NCBI GenBank assembly: GCA_010645155.1
Contig: JAAGOF010000185.1
Span: forward strand, 1,194,904-1,258,903
Source of the DNA: Tigriopus japonicus
Taxonomy: Eukaryota; Arthropoda; Copepoda; Harpacticoida; Harpacticidae
Length of the DNA stretch: 64,000 nt
Direction: 5' to 3'
This document shows positions 49,193 to 62,446 of the stretch, one piece after another. Made by a program: the position numbers and the translations under genes. How positions within the stretch are numbered: position 1 is the stretch's first letter; every line of letters begins with the position of its first letter. A model generated the notes under the pieces. The model worked only from the letters and a program-made list of their open reading frames with translations, did not search any database and had not been told where the DNA came from.

Positions 49193-52100
49193 ATGATGAT
49201 GGGTCCGGCTGGGCCCGTATCTCCCGGAGGCGGGTCGGCGGGATCTGGCGGTGGTCGAATGATGATGATGGGCGGTCCGGGGCCCTCGCAGATGAGTCAT
49301 TATCCGCCTGGACCGCATCATACTCATCATCCGGGGTTTATGCCGCAGCTGGGGCGTGGTTCGTCGCAACCGGTGCCGCCGTTGGGCGGCAATGGGATGC
49401 CGATGTCGGCTATGGCCGAACAAGCTCGGAAGATGCACGATTACGAGACCCTTTGTCAGATCATAACGCAATGGAATGCTAACCGATTGGATTTGTTCGC
49501 TTTGACGTTGCCCAACGAGGTAAGATCGCGGATGATTCGGGATTTCTTTTCGGTATTTGAATGCGTTGGCGAGTGCTGGAAGCATCCCATCCGTTGTCGA
49601 TTAGAGCTTTCGAAGTGATCATAATATCTATCAATGGTCGATTGGCCATGGAGTTCGGCTCTACCGGCGATCTGTGACGACCACCGAGATTCTGACTTCA
49701 ACCGCAATAGAACTACATATGCCATCTATCTATCCATCCATCCGTCGAAGTGTGCATGAGCGTAGTAGCTAGGGTAGCCTTGCTTTAATCGTGCGTAAAG
49801 TTAGCAGGCCTCTTGACAATTTCTCGAATGCCGACATCGTCTTCTTTTTATGCGTCTTTCTTCTAGCACATTGAGATCGCTCAAGCATATTGTGTTACTC
49901 CTGTTTTCTCGCCTACCTTGTTCGTCTTAAGCGAATTGGGTGAAATCTGACAACCGGATGGACGAGTATTGCCGCATACTTTTTATTACGAATGTCTGCA
50001 TGGAAGTTACATCCGTACTAGGGCCAATCGAGTTTAAACAGAAAAAAACCTTTACCTAATAAGACGTCATCATTACTTTCCCATTGATTTTGTATTGCGT
50101 ACGCTCGACTAATCATTCATCCAGATCGGAAGTGACTTTGAAATTTCACTCTCTGGATTCCAATAGATGTGGTCCGTTAGATGGATTAATTATGAGTTTC
50201 AATTCCAACACCGTTTTGTTTGGGAGGTCAAGGCTGGCGTACATTTCGATTCAGTCGATTCTCGTTCCAAATCGTGGCATGTCTGGAATGATTACACTCG
50301 CTAATGCCTCTCGTTAATCCAAAGTCACACAATTTCGACCCTTATCGAGGGGGGAGATTTTTACATTTAAAACGACTCCTTGGTACTTGCCGTGAGTGAG
50401 TAATTCTGGATAAGAAGATAACTCTGCTTACCCTGTCAATATTTGAGCTAGACATATGTGATTGCGGAGATTCCCAACCTCGTTTTGGGTGCATTTCTTT
50501 TTTTTACTGTTCTCGGAAATTTGACGACTTGATGATGAATATCGTGCAGTTGTACGAATCTCAGTTGTACCATATTGCTGTGTGGGCATGCATATTCACA
50601 TCTCTGAAATATTGTCACTCGACGTAACGACTCATGAGTATTTCACGTAGTAAATATGGTAAATAAACATTTGTTCTTTGCAATCCCCTCCTCTTGAGGT
50701 TTGCGCAGGAATTTCCGACTGTGAATCAAGAGAATGCATGACTACCCTAGTCGTCCTTTTCCCCTTTTCCCTCTCAATATATCATGCGGATGAGTAGACG
50801 AAAGGATGAGAGTGAGAGAAACTAGTCGAAGGGAAGGCGAGAACATCTCGCACATCCACGAGATTTGAAACACGTCGAACATGCATGGAATGTAACTCAA
50901 CAAATACTAGCTGTACTGTCTGTGAGGGTGAGTGTATGCACCCTTGTTCTACCCTGGTTTGGGATTTCATTCTTGTCTGATCCTTAGTCCCATCTTGCTT
51001 TTTATGAACTGACACAAAATGCTTCCCCATTAGTACTATTGCGTTCATGTGTGTAGGTGATACAGCCGTTCATGTCATGTCTAACTCGACATTTTACCAA
51101 TCGAATATTATGATTCTCCATCCTGTGATCGATCAGTTCGAGGCTTGTTGAGAATTGAGTCATTGGAGGGGTATCACGGGTTTATTGCTTTAGCCAATTT
51201 TGTATCATTTCGAGAGCGCTTTCATTCGTTGTGATAGAAGAATGAGGACCTCATTGAGGTTTGTTGCTGTTGTTGGTGTGCTCTTCTGCGGTTCGGGTTA
51301 GATTTGTTCTCAAGGCCTTGGATTTGGGCTTGGGGAAGAATAAACCAATAAGAAATGCTTAATGAACATGAGCCCGATGGGATTACCTCTAGTACTACTT
51401 GGCGGCTACTTGTTTGTTTGCATTACCTAGCCTCCGCCTGTCGTGGAGAAATGCAGAGAAACACTGAAACAGAGAGCACCGGAATGTTGAAGTGAGTAAT
51501 GTGAATGCTCTTTGGCTAAGACCTTTATCTTTGTACTACTGTTCGAGATGTTGATGATGCGTGAGAATTAAAGGCGTTATTCCAGTCCCCATTACCAACC
51601 CCCGATTGAACTAGATTACTAGAACTAACACCGTTGTATCTATTCGTTTGTGAATGCATTACCAACCGTCGACACAGTGCACACTGGACACTTCAAAGGT
51701 CTCTTTGCTTTCTTTTCAGGAATTGGAGTTCAATGGGGTGATGCGGTTCTACTACCAAGTAAGTTCATGCATGCATAATACCAACGTACATAAAATGGAT
51801 CAAGAGTTCGAACATTTATTCGAAATGCCGTTGTTGTTTTTTGCTCGTACAAGTGCTAGATGAATGCCAAGAATGGATACTTCGACAAAGGACGTTTGAG
51901 ATCAAATCCTTGCACTGACACCCTTCTTTTTTCAGTCTCAAGACAAAGATGACACAGGTCAAAAGGTGGCCACTAAATGCATTCGTGTCTCGTCCACTGC
52001 CACAACCAAGGCCATCATCGAGACTTTGATCGAGAAATTTCGTCCCGACATGAAAATGTTGGAAGTGCCTGAGTATGCTCTCTATGAAATTCATGAATCT

Positions 52101-55100
52101 GGCGAGCGTCGACTCAATCCCGAGGAAAAGCCTCTATTGGTGCAATTAAATTGGCATAAGGACGATCGAGAAGGCCGATTCCTACTCAGGCGAATCGATG
52201 AGGCGAGCCGAATGCCAGAACCAAGCAATGAAGATTCGAGTTTCAAGAGGAAGCTTTCCAAGCGCGAAAAGAAGCAGTTGAAAAAGCAAGAGAAAATGAA
52301 TAAACTCAAAGACAAGGAGAATCGCGATGGGCTCAATGGTCCTGGCCAAGACGGAGGTGTGGCAGAGAAACTGTATACGGGTAAGTTTTTTTTGTGTTCT
52401 ACCGTTTTGTCTTCAAGACGTTCTCTTCCATCGTGTCCATCGTTTTCGTCGTCGCCGCCGTCGTTTAAATTGAAGTTGAGGCCACTTGGTACACCGAGCT
52501 TGAGGTGGAAGAGGAGCCGAGACCTCGGAGATTGACTCCAATGTGCCTGAGATCAGATGTCGGCACAATTGACATTGCCAGTCCACGTGGGCAAGGAGTA
52601 TCTTTTGTCGCCAGTTTTGATATCGTTGCAAGTGTTCGGGGTGAACCTCGAGGAATTTGATGTGTTGCGCCAAAGCTCGAGGGGGTTGACTGAGTGCGTC
52701 AATGAATGAGAATTTAGGCAAGGTGTGAAAGTGGTCTACCCCGCTGAACGTGATCGGGATTAACGAGGTCAGCTCCAAGACTTGCCACAATAGTTCGCTT
52801 TGATAATGTTGGCAGAGGTGTTTCTCAAAGACCAAGATAAACATGTACTGATTTAATCGCTCCAAGTGGACGAGACATTCTTCACGTGTCGAGCTTGGGC
52901 AAGGACGGCCGCACTTTCCATAGGTGTCAACAGTTACGTATTGACTCAACTCCTGAATGTAACCCTCTCGATTGCTGGGAGTGTGGCACGTGTCGAGAAT
53001 GGTTACTACACTGACTTTGCGTTTGAGTTTTTGCCTCTCAATGTCAATTACTGACAAATGGTCACGATTATTACCATTATTGGTGCTCCCTTCATTAGTG
53101 GCACTCTGTTTTTCTTTATGTTGAGCTTTTTCCTCATGGGACAAGGAGGGGGTCGTCGAGGTGGATCGTAGTAAAATTGAGCTGTTCCCTTTCGTGGGAT
53201 TGTCGGTGTTTGCCAGGCGGATCACCTCATTTAGATTTATTGTAGCAATGGGATTGTAGGAGATGGTGAAATTATACGGACCACCGAGAAAACTTTTACT
53301 ATGTTCCTCATTATTGGCACTTTCCGGAGGGGAATCATAAAACGGTTCAAGGACGAGGAGTCCCCTCAGAGGTGTCGAGGATGATCCCGGGTGTAAAAGT
53401 TTGCCCCTTTGATCGGAGGTAGTGGTCGTGCTTGACTTTGTCGTCCAGAAAGTGCTCGACCTCTGTCGTTGTTCACTTGTGTTCGTGCTTGATTGATCGA
53501 ACCCCCAGGACAAGTTTGACGAGGTAGAGACGGCCGAGGAGAAGGAGGACCTTTGATCCAAAAATAAGATCACGCTGGCACTACTCTGGAATGACACTCC
53601 CGTCGAAAAGTGACAAAGTTTCAAGTAGGGACAGAATCCAAGATGCTCAAGGGTTCGCGTTCGCTCGATAATTTGGCTAATCCGATAGATCCCTCGAGTA
53701 TCCGTACTTTCACCCGTTGATGTAATGACAATGATATGACTTGAATTCACATTGTATTCGCTGGAGATGGGACTCTGTTCCATTGAGTTACGAGGCCACG
53801 TGCACATTCCCACTATGGAAATGAGAGCAAAAGAGCACAAGAGACCAGCAGTCATGAAGCAACACGACACGTAATATGTCCGAGAAGCATTCGAAATGCT
53901 CGCACCATTGTCACTCATTTTGATCCACGCATGGTTTATAGACAACGGAAACCGTCAGATTACCAATTCTGATGTATCAACCTAACACCGAGACCACCAC
54001 ATCGAATGTGGTCTGATGAACTTATTATTCTGCAAACTAGTTCCTCCCTTCTTGTGCGAGTGTTCCCTCTTCTTGATCCGTCACTAACTCCGAGTCCCTG
54101 CTCTCATTTTCATGCGGAACTGGGACTCTACTCTCGGTTGAGTTTCGTGCGAACGAAGGCCAGACGGACGAACGAACGAAAGAACAAACCGAGGGAGACT
54201 GTGAGGGGAAAAGAGGGAAAGAGTAGAAGAAGACGAGAGAGAATGAAGTCTTCATTCAGGATGTGCTCGTAAATACGAGAACGGGAGAGTATGGCTGAAT
54301 CCTGGCGGGTTGAACGGCAATTCGACGTTGTTGATTGACCAAGGAAATGGGTATGCTTCTTTTCAAGTTCACTCCAACGAACTTGTTGAGGAGATGGGTC
54401 CCCTGTGGGGGGCAGCTGCGGAAATTCGCAATTCAAATGGGTTCTATGCGCCAAGAATGAAACTCGCTCAACTAGCTTGACTGTCTCTGAGTCAAGCAAC
54501 CATGGGACCAAACTGGGAAGGAAAGAAGGAACCAAGGTAGACTGGAAAATGAAGTCGATCAGGGATACGCATTGATTAGAAAATATGGCGTATTGTGCCC
54601 AAAATATGGAATAATAATTTTTTCTCCTCTTTTACTTCAGAATTACCGGATACTAGCTTCACAAGATCCATATCCAATCCTGAGGCTGTCATGAGGCGGC
54701 GGAGGCAACAGAAGTTGGAACGAAAACTTCAACAATTTCGAAGCAAAGATGGTGGGCCAGACACTGGTGGGACTTTGAAAATCTATGGTGAAGCCATATG
54801 CAAAGATGTACCTTACAAGACATTGCTCATATCCATTCGAGATAATGCTGCATATGTCACTGAAGAAATGCTCGAGAAATATGGACGAGACCGGCGAGAG
54901 GCAATACGGTATTGCTTGGTCCAATGCACAACGATGGACCAAGAAGGTGTGGAGCCAAAAACCCAAGACTACTACTTGGAAGATGACGAATGTCCTCTGG
55001 AAATCCTCATGAACCATCCGCCTGCCAGAGGTTTGTTTGATTTACTTTCTTTCAACATCAAAGGACCCATTAAAGGGTATATGCAGTTATTTCTCTGTAA

Positions 55101-58100
55101 CTACAATTCTTCCACATGCATGAATTTGAAAGACGATTTCTGCGTCTTTTTCACGTTTTTCGTTCGCTTGATTCTGGGAATTCTTTAAAAGTTGAGTAGC
55201 GAATTTGCCATTCCAAAAGCCGAACTTTGTGAAACAGGCATCCTGAGAGCAAGACGAATAAGAGGTAACCAACCCACTTAGTGATCTGTCAGTCCATTCG
55301 AAACGGCCTCTGAACTTGCATCCTGAGAAGATTACTGTCTCCCTTGGCCTCCAAGGGAAGTTCTTTTTGTAATCAAGTCACAATTTACGCCAAGAGAAAA
55401 AGCTCAGTCAGTGCCTAGGGAATTATTGCTCAAACACTTGAAAAGTTTGATCTTGAAATGTTAATGTTCATGGGACTTTATTCACGGTTTCTGATTGATC
55501 ATTTCAGGGACTGTTACATTCCATGTTCGACCGAAGCCGGCGGACTTCTTTCCCCGAAAACGTAAAAAGAAGCCAATGTTCCAAGGTGGAGCTGTCTCTG
55601 ATAGTGTCTTACCTCGTGGAGAGGATCATGCCATGAACAGCGTTCCATTTCTGGTTGAAACCAATCCTGATGGATCCGAGAATTTGCGAGGAGGAGCTCC
55701 TTTCAAATTCCCCATTCCCACTAATGTCACAAAGGTGGGATCTGATCCAGCGATTCAAAACGGCCAGAGCTTGCTTCTTCCTCCTGGACCATTAATATTC
55801 CCTCAACATTGCGTTCTCGCTCACACTGAAGGCATCGTTACTGTAACTCCGAGCCATCGAGATGCAGAAACTTATGTTGGCAATCAAAGAATCGTCGAGA
55901 CCACCATTCTACAGGTCAGTGTTAGACTCAAGAGTATGCTAAAAAAAATAAATGTAATGTAGTTTTAGGAAATAATTGTCAATTTTCCTCTCTTCAGCAT
56001 GGAAACTTGATATGTTTTGGACGAACAAAGACGTTCCGATTCTTAGATGCGGCTATACTAAAGAGGGAGCAATGGCGATTACAAACGAGTAGTGTCACTC
56101 TACCTGATCCTAGACATTCCAATTACGTCCACTTCGGACCGCCTTCATCAACAATGGGCGGAGATGGCTCCATACGTGGAAAGGATAATATCCTACCAGC
56201 CGTTCTGGAATTCCGCGAAGAGTCCGAGGAAAACTTCTTCAATGCCATCACCATGGGCTTGGACACGAATAGCGTTCAATTTAAGCTAGCTCCCACCTAC
56301 ACGTTCTACATGGCCACACGGTTTCGAGCATCCACGCATTATCGGCCCGAATTGATTCCTGAGGAACGTGCCGTCAGACTCACAGACATGTTGAACCGAG
56401 TGACGGAAAAGATATACAACAACGTCCAGTTGCACCAGAGTGAGGCCAGCAACTTGGCTTTTTGGATGGCTAACGCTTCGGAGTTGTTGCACTTCTTAAA
56501 ATGCGACCGTCACATCACATCTTTCTCGTTGCAAGCCCAAGATATCCTGGCCGAAACTGTCCATTTGGCCTTCAAGCAATTGGTTCTCTGTCTACAAAAG
56601 GGACTGAAGTCCGCCATGCCTCAGATGCTTCATGACTCTGATGAAGACGATAAAAGCGACAAGAGCATTCCTGACATCATGATGGTGTTGTCATCAGCCA
56701 TGAATCTACTGAGGAAGTGCCGAGTTAACGCAGCCTTAACCATCCAATTATTCTCTCAATTATTTCACTTTGTGAACATGTGGACCTTCAACCAAATCGT
56801 CATGTCTGGATACCCAAGAGGAGGCGAACGTCCCATCAATTATTGTAACCATCGATGGGGTTTGCGACTCAAGAAGCGACTCTCCAAGATTGAAACGTGG
56901 GCTGAGCGACAAGGGTTGGAGTTGGCAGCCGATTGCCATCTGGCTCGAGTAGTTCAAGCTGCTCACCTTCTCCTTGCCCGCAAAAATAGTGCGGAGGACA
57001 TTGCTTCAGTGAGCTCGATTTGCTTCAAGTTGAACTCCCTGCAATTGAAGACGCTCCTTCATAAATATGAACCTGAACCAAATGAGACACCAATCTCGAA
57101 TGAAATGATCGACACCATTGTGCGAGTAGCCGAAAACACAGTTGATGAGATGACCAACTCTGAAGGGCGAGAAGTCAGATTAGAAGAGGATTTCGTGCTT
57201 CAATTACCGTTTCTGTTACCCGAAGACGGATACAGTTGCGACATCGTTCGTGGGATCCCAGGTGGTTTGGTGGAATTCATTGGACCACTACAGCAAATGG
57301 GATTGTGCATCATGACACCTCAACCCACTTCCAGCGGGTTTTGGACCATATATATGGAGCGTCTAGATGCCACGCCCATGATGGCCTCGCCCGTGCCGAG
57401 TGAGATGAGTCAAAATACAACCACCACAACTGGAGACCAACCATTTCACCATGGTAACCCTCCACCTCAGCACTACAACGTTGGCCCACCTAAAATGGAC
57501 TCACCCAACAAGCCCCCTCCTCCACCTCATAATCAGCCGAACGAGCCTGAAATTCAAACCATCCAGCTCGCTAAATCTACCAATGGCATGGGTTTAAGCA
57601 TTGTGGCCGCTAAAGGAGTTGGCAAAGACCGATTAGGCATTTATATCAAGGCTGTGGTGGAGGGGGGAGCTGCTTTCCATGATGGACGTCTCGAAGCTGG
57701 AGATCAACTTATCAATGTGGATGGCCAAAGCCTTGTTGGGATCACGCAGGAGAAGGCCGCTGAAATTATGATGCGAACTGGACCCGTCGTAGTTTTGGTC
57801 GTGGCCAAACAGGGCGCCATTTTCCATGGCTTGGCCACCCTTTTGTCACAACCTTCTCCCCTTATGTCCAGAAATGGCAGTGGTCATTCAAATCGGTACG
57901 CTGGTTACACTCGTTCTGTTGGTCCTTCGATCGGGAGTTCCAATGGTTCAGCGGGGCCCATGGATCCTTCAACAACCTTGGCCATGTCGCAATCCAAATC
58001 AGTTCCGTCCTTATATGCTGCAGACAATCAACACACGTATCAGAATCAAAATCCTGCCTTCCGTCCAACAGATTCTCTGCGGAAGCCTCAGGCTCATAAG

Positions 58101-60353
58101 GCCGGATATGGCAGGGCTTCTTCCGTGCAACATCTTGGTCCTACCCCGACAAATGGAAATGCCATGAATGATCTGCCAAGATCTGTTAAGAATTTTCAGA
58201 ATGGACCCATGAGTCAAGAAGACCAGGGCTTTTATCAAAATGTGGGACCAAATGGGCAACCCATATTCAATGCCACGAGCACATCCGTCCGAGCTCCCAT
58301 GGGAGGTACGATGCCTCCTGGAGGTCTGAGATATCATTCGCAATCATCATTGAACAAGATGCCCGCTCCAAACTCGCCTAGAGATAGTGGAGATGTGTAT
58401 CATGCCTCTCCAAGGTTGATTGGCACTCCTGGCGATCCGAATCACACTCATTCCTTCCAAAAGCAGCCAATAGGTCCGGAGAAGCCTCTAAGGCAGTACG
58501 CTTACAATGAAGACCCCTCTCCCCCTCTTCATCATCAACATCACCGCCATCACCACCATCACAATCGCTCGACCTCTGAGCTGATCCGCGAAGAACATAG
58601 CAACGGTAGTCAGAAAGAACAACATCTTCAACAACAACAACCACAACAGCAACAAAGACGGGAATCTCAACCCAATCGAGTGAGATTCCAAGAGCCTGAA
58701 GAAACTCCCAAACCCCCCATGAAGGTAGTTATTGATTTGATTGGAAACATGGAAATCATCTTGCCTTGGCAGTGTTAAAATTATCATCTAGTAGCTCCGA
58801 AAGATGTGACGGATATGATCTGGTTGGAAATTGTTAAAATGGCTTCCATACTCAAGGAAAGCAATCTTCTTAGCACGATACCTGCATGAACTTAGCCACT
58901 TCACTTAAGGGATTTATTTTCCTTCGTCTTTTCATCCATGCTTTCAGCATGATCTTTAAAACGAGAATTGGGTTGCGTTTGTTCCCTTAGTCTGTCTATT
59001 CACTTTCTCTGCACAAGGTTTTCATCTTTCTCATCACACAGGAATCTACTATGGGTGGCGATCATAAATCCGATATGACTGATTACCTCGAACACTTGCA
59101 CATTTCCTCCGTCGAAAAGGAATTTCGCAAGCGAATGGCCGAGTATAATGATGGAAATGAATCTGCAGATTCTGTAAGTGCACCACCCTCACACCACTCA
59201 GTTGATGTCAAAGAGCGCATTAGCCTGGTAGTCTTGAAATCAACCTTTCATATTCCGTGTCTGTTGTTTAGGATAATGATGAACGGCTCCTTCCTCAATA
59301 TCGCCAAGGCCGGGATAAAAAGTTGCAAGAAAATTTGGAGAAAAAACGACAAGAATTGAATCGAACTCGAGAAGCCGAGGAGAAGCTCTTATTGGACGCT
59401 GAGAAACGCCGTCAGTTGAGTAGTTCTGGGAGTGGCGAGACGCCCCCACCCCCTCCAAGTGTCCCACCTCCAGATGACACGATTGGCCACTCCCAGTCAT
59501 CCGTTCCTATTCATGCACCGGGAACCGAGAGACTTGACATGCTGGTTGGTGGCGTTCTCAGGGCCAACCAAAATGGGTCGATCTCTTCCAAACCCGAAGG
59601 CTTCTCCTCGTCATCGTCTTCGTCCACAACGGCTATCACTACCGTAACCACCAAGAAGGTATCGTTTTCAACGGCTGAAACGTTTGAGGAGGGCAGTGAT
59701 GAGAGCAAAACGAATGGAATGGAGGATCAAATCAGCGATAATCCATCACATCGACACAAAGATCCGCAAGTAAAACGAGTTAAGATTTGTTCTGTCAGTT
59801 TCAACGGTTTTTTTTACGGTGACTTGATTTTTATCTTTAGTCATTCATTCAAGAGGCTGAAACCATGTTGAACCAGTCTTCCATATCTCTGGAACGCTTT
59901 GATGCGAATAAGAGCACGGGTCATACGCCAAGTGTGATAGGAGCTCAGGAAGTGTACAGGTGAGATTCAACTTACGTTCTCCTACTTTAAAGGCAGTAAG
60001 TCCCAAGATTTTACTTTTGCAGAGATCCTCGAGCCAAGTTATTGGAGAGCAAGGCGCAAGAGCAGAAGGCCACAGAGAAAAGTCGAGATGGAGCCAAGTT
60101 GAGTTTTCAGGAGAAAATGCGCCTCTTTGCCGTTGAAGCGGGCGAGTCCACGCCCAGAGATAAAGCTAAAATCTCACGGGCTCAAAGAGAAATTGAGCAT
60201 GAAAAGCGTGAAGACGCCTCCTCACATCTCCAATTTCAACATCAACAACAATTCCCACAACAACATCAACAGCAGCAATATTATCATGACCAGTCTGAGT
60301 TGCAAGGATACAATCAAGCCTACGCCGATTACGATTCCGAATCTAATGCTTGA
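49193..60353 (+). CDS. cno: Canoe/afadin, actin-binding junction scaffold, ten exons
   Basis: Exons are 49193-49519, 51720-51758, 51936-52380, 54641-55030, 55508-55914, 55998-58724, 59042-59173, 59272-59769, 59841-59959 and 60023-60353, giving about 1,804 residues (human afadin about 1,824). The N terminus is Gly/Pro/Met-rich. RA domain 1 is about residues 108-215 (ELEFNGVMRFYYQ, ATKCIRVSSTATTKAIIETL, VQLNWHKDDREGRF). RA domain 2 is about 315-415 (GGTLKIYGEAI, PYKTLL, LEDDECPLEIL). The FHA-like domain is about 440-565 (VTVTPSHRDAETYVGNQRI). The DIL domain is about 630-950 (LAFWMANASELLHFLKCDR). The PDZ domain is about 1054-1145 (GMGLSIVAAKG, RLEAGDQLINVDGQSL). The C-terminal third is Pro/Gln/His-rich with a coiled-coil stretch (LEKKRQELNRTREAEEKLL). 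The protein links Rap/Ras GTPases and nectin/E-cadherin junctions to F-actin. Intron 3 hosts a minus-strand gene. Confidence 0.95.
49520..51719. other. Intron 1 of afadin (2.2 kb)
   Basis: Nothing supported inside. Open frames are short and without domain signatures. The intron separates the Gly/Pro-rich leader from the first RA domain. Confidence 0.5.
52413..53918 (-). CDS. Divergent GT10 (alpha-1,3-fucosyltransferase-like) protein, intronless, nested in afadin intron 3
   Basis: One open frame of about 501 codons starts at the ATG at 53918 on the minus strand. About residues 13-36 form a hydrophobic anchor (CCFMTAGLLCSFALISIVGMC) after a short hydrophilic tail, the layout of a Golgi type II glycosyltransferase. 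A Ser/Thr-rich stem follows. GT10-like signatures then appear in order: DSPPES with PYNFTISYNPIATI (compare FNWTMSYRRDSDI), VTVDTYGKCGRPCP (YGxCG motif), YMFILVFEKHLCQHYQSELLW (compare FxLAFENS..DYVTEKLW), PITFSG, and FSFIDALSQPPRALAQHIKFL with QRYQNWR (compare SFIDxxDFxSPxxLAxYL, YxxYFxW). The ENS Asn and Ser and the TEK Lys are replaced (EKH, SEL), so nucleotide-sugar binding may be lost. It ends in a basic tail, FKRRRRRRKRW. It overlaps no afadin exon. Confidence 0.7.
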   Translation of the reverse strand: MSDNGASISNASRTYYVSCCFMTAGLLCSFALISIVGMCTWPRNSMEQSPISSEYNVNSSHIIVITSTGESTDTRGIYRISQIIERTRTLEHLGFCPYLKLCHFSTGVSFQSSASVILFLDQRSSFSSAVSTSSNLSWGFDQSSTNTSEQRQRSSTFWTTKSSTTTTSDQRGKLLHPGSSSTPLRGLLVLEPFYDSPPESANNEEHSKSFLGGPYNFTISYNPIATINLNEVIRLANTDNPTKGNSSILLRSTSTTPSLSHEEKAQHKEKQSATNEGSTNNGNNRDHLSVIDIERQKLKRKVSVVTILDTCHTPSNREGYIQELSQYVTVDTYGKCGRPCPSSTREECLVHLERLNQYMFILVFEKHLCQHYQSELLWQVLELTSLIPITFSGVDHFHTLPKFSFIDALSQPPRALAQHIKFLEVHPEHLQRYQNWRQKILLAHVDWQCQLCRHLISGTLESISEVSAPLPPQARCTKWPQLQFKRRRRRRKRWTRWKRTS

Positions 60354-60482
60354 GCCCGCACCTCCTCCTTGACCACACGTGATGAACTTATATATCTCAC
60401 ACGCCGGCTATTTGTAATACTTCCAACACACCTTTATAGTTACTATTCCTTACAGAAATAATAGAACACTACTCAATGCCCG

Positions 60483-60488
60483 AATAAA
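60483..60488 (+). promoter_or_regulatory. Poly(A) signal of afadin
   Basis: AATAAA lies 130 bases past the afadin stop and 159 bases before the convergent NDUFB3 stop. Confidence 0.7.
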
Positions 60489-60646
60489 ATGGATGTCAAG
60501 CGATTCCACATAGGTTATTCATTTCGAGCATAGTATTTAAAGACACGGCTACAGATCCACCAACATATCAGAATACTCTTTGACCTAGCTTCCAATAAGG
60601 TTCGGATCGGGTGTGAAATGGGCGAACACGACGGCTCGATGACTTA

Positions 60647-62446
60647 TCAATGGTGAGAGTCTTCGGCCGTCATGTAAGATAAAGCGGCGAACGCGCCACC
60701 CACGGCCACTCCGGGGATGAAGCCTCTAAACAAAACTCGTAAAGCCTTCATCACACCCCGCGGTCCTAGGCGATGGTCATAGCGCCACACTTCGTTGCGG
60801 ATCCAAGGGTCCTTCAAGCCCTTGGCGGCCAACTGGCTTTGAAGTTTCTGCAATTCCGGCTGAAAGAAATTAAGAAGAAAAATTAACGTCGGATTGAATC
60901 ACTCTGGTATCTTTTTTTTTTACGGATTTTTAACCGAAACACAGAATCGGTTTTTCCATTCCATGTAAATGTCAGGAGAAGAAAAAACCCGAGTGGGGAA
61001 AAGTCATGCCTGATAAAAGCATTGGTCTGTAAGGCAGTTAGAATTAGCTGCCCGATAAAGTCCTTGAACATAGGGCTGGTCAGGGATAGTAGATAAAAGT
61101 CGTCTAAATGAGACTTAAAACTTAACAATGAGTCGTCTAATGGATAGATTCGTCGCAAAGATGAAGGAAGCAAGTTACATAGAGAAGGAGCGTGATATAA
61201 TACAAAGTTAGATTTCATTGTCTTGATCAATTTCCTGTCTCCTGGTCTTGACTTGGCTCAAACTTCGCATGTGATCCCACTCCGGTCATTGTGGTTGAAA
61301 ACAATGCCTGCATTGGGACAAAGGCCATGAATACATTTAAAAACATAGATTATTAGATACCTCTCGTACCTACGTTGTAAACTGTAAAGTCGCAGGGCTT
61401 TTAGCTTATCCCAATAAGATAGGGTTTCCATACCACAAATTTTACGGGTAAAACTACGTCGGACTTTTTCAATCTTTTGAAGACCACCCGAGCTAACTGG
61501 CGCCTAAATTGGAGAAGCATACTCCAGATGCGGCTGCACAATGGATTTATATAATGTTATAAATATCGAGTAATCTGTAGAGCGCACCTACTCTTCTCTG
61601 TACTTGGCGAACCAAAATCGAATACATTCTGCGGCAATAAAAGTCTTTCTAGTGATTCAATTCATTAAGCCAGTTTTTCTCAATAGCTATTTAAATAAGA
61701 ATGAACCTTGGGTGAACGCGTTGTGGTATATACAGTATTTTGGACAACACTTTTGCTTTCAGTGTCCTTTGCCTAGCAACTAGTACTACTACGTAGTAGT
61801 AATCCCATCATTGATCAGAAATTTGCCGTTTCACAGAATTTTACTCAATCACCGACAAGTGTCTGATGATGGGATCATAGAAAATGAAATGGCACATTTT
61901 TGGCAGACCTCGTGGGGATTTTCAGGCTTTTGTCTTTGGTCATCCGCATCAATCCACTTTCTACTCGTAAAGCTCTTCACTAGGTGATATCAGATGATCA
62001 AAGAGGCAAATTTTGATCAAGAATGGGTTAAGGCAAAAGACAGTCTTAAGCAAAAGTGTAGTTCAAGAATGACATCCCAGCACATTTCCGTAGTCTTGTT
62101 TCTGAGTGATATTCCTGATCGATTGACTTTGTTTTGGATAGCCAACCCCACAAACACGCACAAGTAATGTCTGAAAAACAAAGGGCATAAAGCAACCGAC
62201 ACGGCCTTTTAAGGTCACATGACACGCCAAAACTGCCTCTGTATGCACTTTTTTTTAAACTATCCTCACCAAAAACCCAGAATGGGCTGACGTCGTCTCA
62301 ATGGACAGAAATGTTAGATTTTTGGTCAATGATCCGCCACTCCTCGGCCATTTTGTTGTTCTGACTTGACCCGTACTTACCGTGTGGTCTCCCACCACGT
62401 AGGATTTCCAGTCTGGAACTTTGATGTGCGGAACACCACCTCCCAT
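60647..62446 (-). CDS. NDUFB3: NDUFB3, mitochondrial complex I subunit B12
   Basis: There are two exons on the minus strand: 62446-62381 (MGGGVPHIKVPDWKSYVVGD then HT; phase-0 donor gtaagt) and 60859-60647, giving 92 residues (human about 98). The second exon has LAAKGLKDPWIRNEVWRYD, the strongly conserved NDUFB3 core, then a single membrane helix (VLFRGFIPGVAVGGAFAALSY) and a short tail ending EDSHH. It is an accessory subunit of NADH:ubiquinone oxidoreductase in the inner mitochondrial membrane. Its stop faces the afadin stop at 293 bases, and its start is 849 bases from the divergent UTP14 start. The 1.5-kb intron contains a LINE fragment. Confidence 0.93.
60912..61680 (-). mobile_element. 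Dead 3' fragment of a non-LTR retrotransposon (reverse transcriptase C-terminal part)
   Basis: Read on the minus strand, about 61555 to 60985 gives YKSIVQPHLEYASPI, a stop, then KIEKVRRSFTRKICGMETL, YWDKLKALRLYSLQRRYERYL, YVFKCIHGLCP and, after another stop, NFVLYHAPSLCNLLPSSLR and FKSHLDDFY. This is the usual tail of jockey/CR1-type reverse transcriptase proteins. A frameshift lies just upstream near 61555. A T-run at 60912-60921 may be the old poly(A) tail. The stops and frameshift show it is inactive. It has the same orientation as its host gene NDUFB3. Confidence 0.85.
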
